A stretch of DNA of 64,000 bases from DATKQY01 sp035532475 (lineage in GTDB: Bacteria; Actinomycetota; Acidimicrobiia; Acidimicrobiales; Bog-793): contig DATKQY010000027.1 in the NCBI GenBank assembly GCA_035532475.1, positions 1 to 64,000 of the forward strand, written 5' to 3'. A program made the position numbers and the translations under genes. The stretch's first letter is position 1, and each line of letters begins with the position of its first letter. Below the pieces are notes generated by a model. It made no database searches, was not told where the DNA came from, and saw nothing but the letters and a program-made list of their open reading frames with translations. Below are positions 33,622 through 41,558 of this stretch, in pieces.

Positions 33622-34970
33622 CAAGCGCATCGCGCGAGCACAGCCTCGGCTGCGTCGCGGCCCGATGCGATGCACGCGGGGATCCCCGAACCGCGGTACG
33701 ACGAACCCGCGAGAGCCACGTTCGGGTGGGTCGCGAGAAGGTCGCGCTCGATCGCCGCGACCAGTTCGGCGTGGCCCGGCAGGTACTGCGGAAACGAGCC
33801 CGGCCACCGCGATACCCGCGCCGCGCCGGCGGTGATCGGTTGCCCCAGCGCTTCGCCCAGTTCTTCGACGAGCCGTTCGACGAGAGGGCCGTCATCCATT
33901 TCGAGCGCGGCATTGTCGCCATGCCGGCCCGCCGACATCCGCACCACTGCCGCCCCCTCCTTAGAGCGTTGCGGCCACTTGTTGGAGGAGAAGCTGCAGG
34001 CCGTCATCGCCTTGCCCTGGCCGCGGGCCACGAGGAACCCGCTGAAACCGGCAGGGACCGCAGACGGGTCGACGACGGTCGATACGAGCGCGACAGAGGC
34101 GAGGGGTATCGAGGAAAGAAGCTCGCCGGCGGTGCCTCCCAGCAGCCGCGCGGTGACCTTCGCTGGTGTGGCGACCACCGCTGCGTCGAAGGCGTCCGGA
34201 TACGGGTCGACCCTGACCCCTGGCCGGTCCTCGGAGCGGACACACGTCACTTGGGCCGCTGCGAATTCGACCCCGTCAGAGCGCAGTGCTCCGACGAGCC
34301 GGTCCACTAGAGCGCTCAGGCCCTCGCGGGGCGCAAGGAACACAGGAGCCGGCGGTCCCGCCGGTCTGGCCGGTGGTGCCATCCTGCGGAGCCCCAGCAG
34401 AAGGCTGCGCGACCGGCGGGCTGCCTCCACCAGTTGGGGCACCGTCTCCGCCGCACCCAGCCCACCGGTCCACCCTGCATGGATCCCACCAACCAGGGGG
34501 TCGACCAGCCGGTCCGCCACCTCCGCCCCGAAGCGCCGGCGCACCAGCTCCCGAACGGTATCGCCTGGAGCAGGCGGGGTTGCGGGGAGCACCAGGTCCA
34601 TGGCCGCGCGCACGGCCCCGGCCGGCGACAGGATCCCGCTGCGCGCGACGGTCGCCAGGCGGTTCGGCACCCCGAGCACCAGTCCCTCGGGCAGCGGACG
34701 CAGAGCCCCCCGCCACCAGAGAGCCGCTTTGCCGGTGCCCGGCGCGACCAGATCGCCTTCCAGGCCGATCTCGCGGCACAGCTGGACGGCGTCGGGTACC
34801 CGGGTGAGGAACGCGTCGGGGCCCTCCTCGACCGTGATGCCGTCGAGGCTGGTCGTGCTGATGCACCCGCCGAGCCGGTTGGGTTCGAAGACGGTGACGT
34901 CGGCTCGTTCGCGCAGGTGCCACGCGGCGGCGAGACCCGCTATCCCGCCTCCGATCACGGCGACCCTCAC
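33621..34970 (-). CDS. hemG: coproporphyrinogen III oxidase / protoporphyrinogen oxidase family (HemY/CgoX)
   Basis: FAD-dependent oxidase of 449 residues. Seen: the FAD-binding VAVIGGGIAGLAAAWHL, the family motif VEEGPDAFLTRVPDAVQLCR, VDPLVGGIHAGWTG in the middle, and the C-terminal GSSYRGSGIPACIASG, which closes around the flavin. Because a HemQ is encoded at 7.9-8.6 kb, it most likely oxidises coproporphyrinogen III to coproporphyrin III in the coproporphyrin-dependent pathway rather than acting on protoporphyrinogen; this is inference from the partner. Start GTG 34970 overlaps the hemE stop by four bases: hemE-hemG are one operon. Confidence 0.9.
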   Translation of the reverse strand: MRVAVIGGGIAGLAAAWHLRERADVTVFEPNRLGGCISTTSLDGITVEEGPDAFLTRVPDAVQLCREIGLEGDLVAPGTGKAALWWRGALRPLPEGLVLGVPNRLATVARSGILSPAGAVRAAMDLVLPATPPAPGDTVRELVRRRFGAEVADRLVDPLVGGIHAGWTGGLGAAETVPQLVEAARRSRSLLLGLRRMAPPARPAGPPAPVFLAPREGLSALVDRLVGALRSDGVEFAAAQVTCVRSEDRPGVRVDPYPDAFDAAVVATPAKVTARLLGGTAGELLSSIPLASVALVSTVVDPSAVPAGFSGFLVARGQGKAMTACSFSSNKWPQRSKEGAAVVRMSAGRHGDNAALEMDDGPLVERLVEELGEALGQPITAGAARVSRWPGSFPQYLPGHAELVAAIERDLLATHPNVALAGSSYRGSGIPACIASGRDAAEAVLARCA

Positions 34971-36013
34971 GTCTCAGAGCGCTCCCAGTTGTGGCAAAGC
35001 TCCACGATGCGCTCCAGCACGGACGGGTCGGTCTCGGGTAGCACGCCGTGGCCGAGGTTGAAGATGTGACCAACATCGGGCGGCCGGTCCGCGAGGATCT
35101 CTCTGACCCGTTTCTCGACCACCTCCCACGGCGCCAGGCAGACTGCCGGGTCGAGGTTTCCTTGAAGGGCGACCGCTCCTGGAGCCCTGACGCGTGCCTC
35201 GGTCAGCGGAACCCGCCAGTCGACGCCGAGTACCTCTGCGCCTGCCGACTGCATCGAGCCGAGGAGTTCCCCGGTCCCGACGCCGAAGTGGATCCTCGGC
35301 ACATCCGCTCCGTTCAGTCCTTGCAGGATCTTGCGCGAGAACGGGAGCACGTAGCGGTCGTAGTCGGCCCGCGAGACAGCTCCAACCCAGCTGTCGAACA
35401 GTTGAACGGCAGCCGCGCCGGCACTGATCTGCGAGCGCAGGGAGGCCAGTGAGATGTCGGCAAGACGGTCCAGCAGGTCAGCCCAGAGCGCCGGGTCGCC
35501 GTACATGAGGGCCTTGGTCCTGGACAGCTCACGCGTAGGCCTGCCTTCGATCAGGTAGCTGGCGAGGGTGAACGGGCCACCTGCGAACCCGATGAGGGGA
35601 ACGTCGAGTTCGGCGGCCAGTATCGCGACGGCTTCGGCGACCCACGGCGAGTCCACCTCGGGTTCGTAGCCCCGGAGGCGATCGAGGTCGGATCGTGAGG
35701 AGAAGGGCGGCGATATGACCGGGCCGACACCGCCCACCAGGTCGACTCCGGCACCGACGGCCGCGAGCGGAACCATGATGTCCGAGAAGAGAACGGCGGC
35801 ATCCACGCCGTATCTGCGCACCGGCTGGAGGGTGACCTCGGCCACCAGATCCGGTCGTTTGACGGCGTCGAGGATCGCCTCAGTGCCGCGTAACCGCTTG
35901 TACTCGGGCAGGGACCGGCCGGCCTGGCGCATGAACCAGACGGGCGTATGCGAGCCCGGTACGCCCCTGCACGCGTCGAGGAACGCTGATGACGGGCGGG
36001 AGGCTGCAGGCAC
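34967..36013 (-). CDS. hemE: uroporphyrinogen decarboxylase
   Basis: Removes four acetate carboxyls from uroporphyrinogen III to give coproporphyrinogen III. Seen: VWFMRQAGRSLPEYKRLRG with the essential Arg and the Asp/Glu neighbourhood, AVLFSDIMVPLAAVG, IGFAGGPFTLASYLIEG, VQLFDSWVGAVS and a C-terminal HIFNLGHGVLPETDPS. The 348 residues from GTG 36013 match the family length; the open frame continues upstream through the reverse strand of the helicase gene but has no homology there, so that extension is rejected. Operon with hemG. Confidence 0.97.
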   Translation of the reverse strand: MPAASRPSSAFLDACRGVPGSHTPVWFMRQAGRSLPEYKRLRGTEAILDAVKRPDLVAEVTLQPVRRYGVDAAVLFSDIMVPLAAVGAGVDLVGGVGPVISPPFSSRSDLDRLRGYEPEVDSPWVAEAVAILAAELDVPLIGFAGGPFTLASYLIEGRPTRELSRTKALMYGDPALWADLLDRLADISLASLRSQISAGAAAVQLFDSWVGAVSRADYDRYVLPFSRKILQGLNGADVPRIHFGVGTGELLGSMQSAGAEVLGVDWRVPLTEARVRAPGAVALQGNLDPAVCLAPWEVVEKRVREILADRPPDVGHIFNLGHGVLPETDPSVLERIVELCHNWERSET

Positions 36014-36071
36014 TGATACAGAAGCTAGCGAAAGGCCCCGCGGGGTATCGCGGTGTCGGGCTGGGCGCCAG

Positions 36072-36089
36072 GTGGCTTGCGGAAGCGCC
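36072..36089 (+). promoter_or_regulatory. RAE-like inverted repeat upstream of helD/helR
   Basis: GTGGCTTGCGGAAGCGCC contains GCTT-GCGG-AAGC with near-complementary flanks. From memory the rifamycin-associated element of actinobacteria is GGGGCTTGCGGCAAGGCCC; allowing one gap, about 15 of 18 bases agree. It lies 29 bases before the ATG of a HelD/HelR-type gene, where such elements are known. The identity of the consensus is recalled, not checked. Confidence 0.5.
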
Positions 36090-36118
36090 GCGGAGCACGC
36101 AAAATCGACAGTTCCTTT

Positions 36119-38287
36119 ATGACCCACCCGGACGTTCCGGCAGAGCAGGCCCACGTGGATCTCGCGTACGAGCGGCTGGCCGCGATGCGTGCGAACACGG
36201 CGGCGATGCTCCAGGACGCCTTCGGCGAACGGGGCGGCACCTTCCAGGCCGTGACCGAGCGCGACATCCGGGTCCGCAACAGCCTCGGGCGCCTCGAACA
36301 GCTCGACATCGGCGAGACGTCGCTCGTGTTCGGCCGGATAGACCGTGACGGGGCGGCGGGGGACGAGTCCTTCCACATCGGGCGCCTCGCGATCTCCGAC
36401 CGCGACCAGGAGCCTCTGGTGGTCGACTGGCGGGCGCCGGTGGCCGAGCCCTTCTACCGTGCGACCGGCGCTCACCCGATGGGCCTCGCCCGGCGCCGGC
36501 ACCTGCTCACGCAGGGCCGGACCGTGCTGGACCTCGAAGACGAGTTGTTCGACCGCGAGGGCAGCGACAGCGGAGTGGGCCTTGGCCTGTCGGGCCCGCA
36601 GGTCCTGACGGCGGCGCTCGAGCGGTCCCGCACCGGACGGATGCAGGACATCGTTTCGACTATCCAGCGCGAGCAGGACGAGATCATTCGCGGCCCGCTG
36701 GCTGGGATACTCGTCGTGCAGGGCGGGCCGGGCACCGGCAAGACGGCCGTCGCTCTGCACCGCGCGGCCTACCTGCTGTACACCCACCGCTTTCCGCTCG
36801 AGGGCCAGGGCGTGCTGGTGGTGGGCCCGAACCCGACGTTTCTCCGCTACATCGAGCACGTCCTGCCGTCACTCGACGAGAACGGTGTCGAGCTGACGAC
36901 AGTGTCCGGCCTCTACGCAACAGCCCGCCCGGCCGCCCGGGAGCCCGACGACGTCGCCAGGATCAAAGGCGACGCTCGGATGGCGCGCGTTCTGGCCAAG
37001 GCGGTGTCCGACAGGGAGCGCCCCCTGCGGGACGTGGTCGAGGTCCCTTACGGCTCGCGCGTGCTGCGGATCACCCCGCGGGCCTCAGCACACCTCGTGG
37101 CGGGCGCGCGACGCAGGCCGGGCACCCACAACTCGCGCCGGCGGGCCTTCGAGAACCTCATGTGGCGCCACCTGCTCGACCAGGCCGGCGAAGCACTCGA
37201 CCGCGCCGACCGCGGCCTGTCGGCCGAGGACATCGGGATGGCCGGCGAGTCGCTCACGGCCGAGGAACTTGGCCGGACCCTGCGCCGCGAGCCGGCGATG
37301 GTCGAGGCGCTCGACCGGATGTGGCCCCTCCTCACCCCGGAGCAGCTTCTGCACGACCTGTTCGGAGCCAGGCCGCTGATCGACCTAGCCGCGACGGGGA
37401 CCCTCTCGGAAGACGAGAGACGCTTGCTGTGGCGCGACAGGGGACGAACCGGTGAGCCCGTGTCGTGGACCGAGGCCGATATGGCGCTGCTCGACGAGGC
37501 CCTGTCGTTGCTCGGCCCGCGCCGCAGGCGCAGGAGCCCCAACGCCGCCGATGCCGTGAGGACATACGGTCACGTTGTCGTCGACGAGGCCCAGGACCTC
37601 TCCCCGATGCAGCTGCGGATGATCGGCCGCCGCTCCCTCTCGGGCTCCATGACGGTCGTAGGCGACATAGCCCAGGCGACGGGGACATGGGCACCTGCGA
37701 CCTGGTCCCAGGTGGTCGAGCATCTACCCGCTCGGCGAGGCTGGCGCCTGGTGGAGCTGACCGTCAACTACCGGACTCCCGCCGAGATCATGGAGTTGGC
37801 CGGCCGGGTGCTGGCGCAGGTGGCTCCCGGGATGAGGCCACCCGAGGCGGTTCGGGCCACCGGGCGGCCCCCCCGAATCGTGAGGGCCGCTCCTCCGGCA
37901 GGCCTCGACGGCGCCAACCTGGTCAGTACGGCTGCGACGGTCGTCGCCGAGGAGTCGGCAGCCGTCAGCGCGGGCACGGTTGGCGTGCTGGCGCCGGCTT
38001 CGATCATCTCCGGGTTGGAGGACACGCTCGCGAAGATGGGTGTGAGAGTCGGCCGGGTGGGCCGAGGCGCCCTCGACGAGCCGGTGACCCTGCTGCCGAT
38101 AGAGGACGCGAAGGGGCTCGAATTCGACGCCGTCGTGGTCGTCGAACCGGAGCGCATCGCCAGGGAGACGCCACAGGGATACCGCGGGCTGTATGTGGCC
38201 TTGACCCGAGCCACCCAGCGGCTCGCTCTGGTGCACTCCGCCCCGCTGCCTGCCGCGATGACCAGCGCGCAGTCGACCTCCGCTTAG
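36119..38287 (+). CDS. helD: HelD/HelR-type RNA polymerase recycling motor ATPase
   Basis: 722-residue SF1 UvrD/Rep-like protein lacking obvious DNA-repair companions. Seen: an N-terminal coiled coil (AYERLAAMRANTAAMLQDAF) that in HelD enters the RNA polymerase secondary channel, LVVDWRAPVAEPFYRAT, Walker A GGPGTGKTAVALHRAAYLL, Walker B VVDEAQDLSPMQLRMIG, and motifs DAKGLEFDAVVVVEPERI and LYVALTRATQRLALVH. HelD frees stalled polymerase from nucleic acid; the HelR subgroup also displaces rifamycins and confers tolerance. The RAE-like repeat upstream supports HelR. Start ATG 36119; an upstream start at 36053 is rejected because of the regulatory element. Confidence 0.87.
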   Translation: MTHPDVPAEQAHVDLAYERLAAMRANTAAMLQDAFGERGGTFQAVTERDIRVRNSLGRLEQLDIGETSLVFGRIDRDGAAGDESFHIGRLAISDRDQEPLVVDWRAPVAEPFYRATGAHPMGLARRRHLLTQGRTVLDLEDELFDREGSDSGVGLGLSGPQVLTAALERSRTGRMQDIVSTIQREQDEIIRGPLAGILVVQGGPGTGKTAVALHRAAYLLYTHRFPLEGQGVLVVGPNPTFLRYIEHVLPSLDENGVELTTVSGLYATARPAAREPDDVARIKGDARMARVLAKAVSDRERPLRDVVEVPYGSRVLRITPRASAHLVAGARRRPGTHNSRRRAFENLMWRHLLDQAGEALDRADRGLSAEDIGMAGESLTAEELGRTLRREPAMVEALDRMWPLLTPEQLLHDLFGARPLIDLAATGTLSEDERRLLWRDRGRTGEPVSWTEADMALLDEALSLLGPRRRRRSPNAADAVRTYGHVVVDEAQDLSPMQLRMIGRRSLSGSMTVVGDIAQATGTWAPATWSQVVEHLPARRGWRLVELTVNYRTPAEIMELAGRVLAQVAPGMRPPEAVRATGRPPRIVRAAPPAGLDGANLVSTAATVVAEESAAVSAGTVGVLAPASIISGLEDTLAKMGVRVGRVGRGALDEPVTLLPIEDAKGLEFDAVVVVEPERIARETPQGYRGLYVALTRATQRLALVHSAPLPAAMTSAQSTSA

Positions 38288-38377
38288 TGACCCATTCAGG
38301 CCATACCTGACTAGCCGGTTTTCGACCGCGGTGGGTAGAGTCCATCCATTCGGGAGTTGATCCGTAAGGGGGAACCC

Positions 38378-39208
38378 GTGAAGCGTTCGGTGCTGGGGAT
38401 CGCAATTGCCGGAGCCGCGGTGGCTCTGGTCGGTTGGCTGCTGGGGCCCGCCGGCGCCGCCACAAGGGGAGCCGGGAGCGGCACGGGCTTGTTCGAGCCG
38501 GCGGCCGGCGAGGCGGTCCCGATCCACGGCGGCACGACGTCCAGCCTCAACTGGTCGGGATACGCCGTCACCCCGTCGACTCCCGTTACCGCCGTGACCT
38601 CGACGTTCACGGTTCCGACGGCGGGCCTGGTTCCACCGGGTTTCACTGCCACCTGGACCGGGATCGGCGGGTACAAGAGCGGCAGCACCGACCTGATCCA
38701 GGCCGGGGTCGGCGAGCAGTCGTTGCCCAGCGCCCCGTTGCTCGGACCCCAGTACTACGCCTGGTACGAGATCCTCCCTGCCTCGGAGACCCCGATCCAG
38801 AACTGTTCGACTGACCCCAGCTGCACGGTGAACTCGGGCGATGTCGTGACCGTGAACATCCACAACACAGGCGGCAACAACTGGAGCATCACCATGTCTG
38901 ACGCCGGCCATTGGAGCTGGTCGACGACCCTGACCTACCAGTCATCCGAATCATCGGCCGAGTGGATCCTGGAGGCGCCGACCCTGGTCGTCGCCCAGAC
39001 GATCCCCGCGCCGGTCGAGACCGCGCATTTCGGGCCGACGTCGACGTTCACCTCGGGTGCCGGCACGCAGACGATCTTGGAGGGCAGCCCGACGTTGATC
39101 GACATGGGTCTCGGAGTCGGACCCAACGAAGCGACCCCGTCGGCGCTCAACTCGGACGGTCAGTCGTTCAACGTCTGCACCTATAGCTCTTCCTGCGCCG
39201 CCCCGTAG
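38378..39208 (+). CDS. secreted G1-family (glutamic/eqolisin) peptidase
   Basis: 276 residues from GTG 38378 with a strong site AAGGGGGA upstream. Signal peptide MKRSVLGIAIAGAAVALVG followed by a cleavage region GPAGAATRG. The mature part shows SSLNWSGYAV, TATWTGIGGYKSGSTDLIQA and YYAWYEILP, with SAEWILEAPT near the end. These are the eqolisin landmarks: the catalytic Gln (DLIQAG) and Glu (AEWILEA). Eqolisins act at acid pH and are best known from fungi, with bacterial members in acidophiles and soil actinobacteria. The C-terminus carries NVCTYSSSCAAP with two cysteines. It stands alone in transcription. Confidence 0.85.
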   Translation: MKRSVLGIAIAGAAVALVGWLLGPAGAATRGAGSGTGLFEPAAGEAVPIHGGTTSSLNWSGYAVTPSTPVTAVTSTFTVPTAGLVPPGFTATWTGIGGYKSGSTDLIQAGVGEQSLPSAPLLGPQYYAWYEILPASETPIQNCSTDPSCTVNSGDVVTVNIHNTGGNNWSITMSDAGHWSWSTTLTYQSSESSAEWILEAPTLVVAQTIPAPVETAHFGPTSTFTSGAGTQTILEGSPTLIDMGLGVGPNEATPSALNSDGQSFNVCTYSSSCAAP

Positions 39209-39268
39209 CGGTAGCGGCGACGGGCCGCACGAGCGACAGCGGCCACGGGCCGTACAATCAGTGGCGGG

Positions 39269-39820
39269 ATGCCGCTCGACAGTTCGACGACCACCGCGCT
39301 GGCACAGTTGGTCCGTACCGCCGGTTACGAGCGCCGGGAGGAGCCTTTCCAGCTCACCTCCGGTGGCTGGAGCCACGACTACGTCGACGGCAAGTACGCC
39401 CTGTCGACCGGGTCGGCCCTCCGCATCGCCAGCGAGGCCGCGATCGAGGCGGTGGGCGAACCGTTCGACGCGGTCGGGGGCCCGACGATGGGAGCGGATG
39501 CACTTGCGCACGGGGTGTCGTTGGTTTCGGGCGCCTCGTGGTTCTCCGTCCGCAAGGAACCCAAGGGCCACGGCCGGCGTGCATGGGTCGAAGGTGCGCG
39601 CCTCGACAAAGGCGATCGGGTCCTGATCGTCGAGGACGTCGTGTCGACCGGCGGTTCCCTGCTCAAGGCAGTGGACCGGGTCCGCGAGCTCGGCGTTGAG
39701 GTCGTCGCGGCCACCGCCTTGCTCGACCGGAGCCCGCGGGTCGCGCAGCGGTTCGAGCAAGCCGGGGTGCGGTGGGTGCCGCTGCTCAGCTGGGCGGACC
39801 TCGGGATCGAACCTCTCTAG
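39269..39820 (+). CDS. pyrE: orotate phosphoribosyltransferase
   Basis: 183 residues, pyrimidine synthesis (orotate + PRPP to OMP). Seen: FQLTSGGWSHDYVDGKYAL (the PyrE FxLxSG motif), GGPTMGADALAHGVS, SVRKEPKGHGRRAWVEG with the flexible loop, and the PRPP-binding VLIVEDVVSTGGSLLKAVD. The other pyr genes are not in the window. A TTG start of pdxH lies eight bases after the stop. Confidence 0.93.
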   Translation: MPLDSSTTTALAQLVRTAGYERREEPFQLTSGGWSHDYVDGKYALSTGSALRIASEAAIEAVGEPFDAVGGPTMGADALAHGVSLVSGASWFSVRKEPKGHGRRAWVEGARLDKGDRVLIVEDVVSTGGSLLKAVDRVRELGVEVVAATALLDRSPRVAQRFEQAGVRWVPLLSWADLGIEPL

Positions 39821-39828
39821 GAGCCCTC

Positions 39829-40437
39829 TTGGCTGGTCAATCACTCGGCGAGGAGGACCTGGATCCCGACCCGTTGCGCCAGTTCCAGCACTGGTACGCC
39901 GAGGCGCACGAGGCCGGCGAGCGCGAACCGGACGCGATGGCACTTGCCACCGCGGGAGCCGACGGGTCGCCGACCGTGCGCTTCGTGCTCCTCAAGAGCG
40001 TGGACGAGAGCGGATTCGTCTTCTATACGAACTGGAACAGCCGTAAAGGACGGCAGCTGGAAGAGAACCCCCGTGCCGCGCTGTCGTTCCGCTGGACGCT
40101 GCTCGAGCGGCAGGTCCGGATCGAAGGAGCAGCATCGAAGATGGACGTGGCGTCTTCGGACCTGTACTTCGCCACCCGGCCCAGAGCGGCGCAGCTCGGC
40201 GCCTGGGCGTCGGCGCAGAGCGAACCGGTCGCCAGCAGGGCCGACCTCGACGAACACCTCGAGGTCGTGACCGCCCGCTTCGCCGGCAGGGACGTCCCGC
40301 GACCGCCCTGGTGGGGTGGCTACCGCGTGCAACCTGACCGGTTCGAGTTCTGGGTGTCCCACCCCGACCGGCTCCACGATCGTTTCGAGTACCGACTCGA
40401 AGGCAACCGCTGGATGATCCGGCGCCTGAATCCCTAG
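39829..40437 (+). CDS. pdxH: pyridoxamine 5'-phosphate oxidase
   Basis: 202 residues. FMN-dependent oxidation of PNP/PMP to PLP. Seen: MALATAGADGSPTVRFVLLK, NWNSRKGRQLEENPRAALSF, SDLYFATRPRAAQLGAWAS and the C-terminal PPWWGGYRVQPDRFEFW and DRFEYRLEGNRWMIRRLNP, which is the family signature. The TTG at 39829 follows AGGAG and gives the right N-terminus; no ATG gives a better start. Close to pyrE (8 bases), so probably one transcript with the rhodanese gene. Confidence 0.93.
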   Translation: MAGQSLGEEDLDPDPLRQFQHWYAEAHEAGEREPDAMALATAGADGSPTVRFVLLKSVDESGFVFYTNWNSRKGRQLEENPRAALSFRWTLLERQVRIEGAASKMDVASSDLYFATRPRAAQLGAWASAQSEPVASRADLDEHLEVVTARFAGRDVPRPPWWGGYRVQPDRFEFWVSHPDRLHDRFEYRLEGNRWMIRRLNP

Positions 40438-40453
40438 GCCCCGCCAGGGCAGA

Positions 40454-40795
40454 ATGGACACCATGCCCGACGACAACCCGCTCGAGGTGGACCTCGAGAC
40501 CTTCGCTGCGGCGCACGCCGCCGGCGCCGCCGTCCTGGATGTCCGCAACCTCGACGAGTACGAGAGCGCGCACGTTCCCGGAGCCGTGCTGATCCCGCTG
40601 CGCGAGCTCGCCGAACGCCAGGGCGAGATACCCGACGCGGACCCGCTCTACGTGATCTGTGCTGTCGGTGCGCGCAGCCTCAGCGCTGCCAACGCCCTCG
40701 CCAGAGCGGGGTACAACGCCCTATCGGTCGCCGGCGGGACCAACGGGTGGATCGAGCGCGGCGGGGAGAGCGTCGCCGGGGCGGACCCGCGCTGA
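40454..40795 (+). CDS. single-domain rhodanese-like protein
   Basis: 113 residues. Seen: AAVLDVRNLDEYESAHVPGA and VICAVGARSLSAANAL, where Cys69 with the loop CAVGARS is the sulfur-transfer site, and a C-terminal GGTNGWIERG. Short rhodaneses (GlpE/PspE type) move sulfane sulfur to cyanide, thioredoxin or biosynthetic acceptors. No direct acceptor gene is adjacent. It may serve any of the sulfur pathways in the window. Confidence 0.88.
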   Translation: MDTMPDDNPLEVDLETFAAAHAAGAAVLDVRNLDEYESAHVPGAVLIPLRELAERQGEIPDADPLYVICAVGARSLSAANALARAGYNALSVAGGTNGWIERGGESVAGADPR

Positions 40796-40820
40796 ATGGA
40801 TTCGCAGAGTTGCCAGGACC

Positions 40821-40857
40821 GAAGGGCGCTGCTCAGCAGCAGTCCTCGGCGCCCCTC
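40821..40857. terminator. intergenic hairpin, second copy of the 21.5-kb repeat
   Basis: GGGCGCTGCTCAGCAGC at 40824-40840, then TCCTCGGCGCCCC: GGGCGC pairs with GCGCCC over an inner loop. Lies between convergent stops of the rhodanese and MarR genes. CGCTGCTCAGCAGC is shared exactly with 21503-21516. Confidence 0.6.
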
Positions 40858-41322
40858 TCAGGACCGCAGCGCCCGCTCGACCGCCTCGAGCCCCCTGTCG
40901 AGCGCTTCCATGCCGCCGGCAGGCTCGAGTGCATCGACGAGGTAGCGCCGGACGCCGCTTACGTGCGTCACCGCGGCGGCTTCCAGCACCTGGAGCCCGG
41001 CGTCGGTCAGCTCGGCCAACGACCCGCGCCGGTCGTCGGCGCACGCCTTGCGCACCACCCACCCCTCGCGTACCAGTCCGTCCAACCGCCGGGTCAGGCC
41101 GCTGCGTGAGAGCAGCAGCCTGTCGGCCAGCTCCGACATCCGCAGGCACCTCCCGGGAGCCTCGGACAGATGGACGAGCACGTCGTAGTCGCCCAGGGAC
41201 ATCCTGTGAGCAGCCTCGAGCTCCCGGTCGAGGCGCTCCCGAAGCAGGGACTCGACCATGAGCAACCGCCTCCAAGCCGCCTGCTCGGCGGGGTCTAGCC
41301 ACAGGGTTGGACCAGCTGTCAC
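40858..41322 (-). CDS. MarR family transcriptional regulator
   Basis: 154 residues; winged-helix DNA-binding protein. Seen: LMVESLLRERLDRELEAAHR, MSLGDYDVLVHLSEAPGRCL, the recognition helix MSELADRLLLSRSGLTRRLD, and the wing WVVRKACADDRRGSLAELTD (ADDRR motif). It is divergent from the sigma factor gene with a 236-base gap, so it may regulate itself and that gene. The ligand is unknown; no efflux gene is adjacent. Confidence 0.9.
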   Translation of the reverse strand: MTAGPTLWLDPAEQAAWRRLLMVESLLRERLDRELEAAHRMSLGDYDVLVHLSEAPGRCLRMSELADRLLLSRSGLTRRLDGLVREGWVVRKACADDRRGSLAELTDAGLQVLEAAAVTHVSGVRRYLVDALEPAGGMEALDRGLEAVERALRS

Positions 41323-41558
41323 CGCCTCGACAACCTACCGGCGGAACCGCCCGAACCGGCTGGTCCCTCACGATAAAGGGGCTCCCACCTGGACCGGAGG
41401 GAGGTTGCGCCGGCAAGCAGAGCCGGAAGATGTCACTTCACGGGGCGCCTCTGATCAGGTACGATGTGACTCCTGGCGAACCTTTCGGGCCGATCCAACC
41501 CCGGTCCTACGAGGCTCGCCAAATTGTTCTGCCCGGGTTGATCGAGAGACGAGGACGA

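Noticed and set aside
33307..35061. 584-codon plus-strand frame over hemG
   Set aside because: Ser/Arg/Pro-rich shadow of the minus-strand haem gene with no domain.
36014..36859. Upstream extension of the hemE frame
   Set aside because: The extra N-terminus overlaps the antisense of the helD gene and has no homology; HemE begins at GTG 36013 with the correct length.
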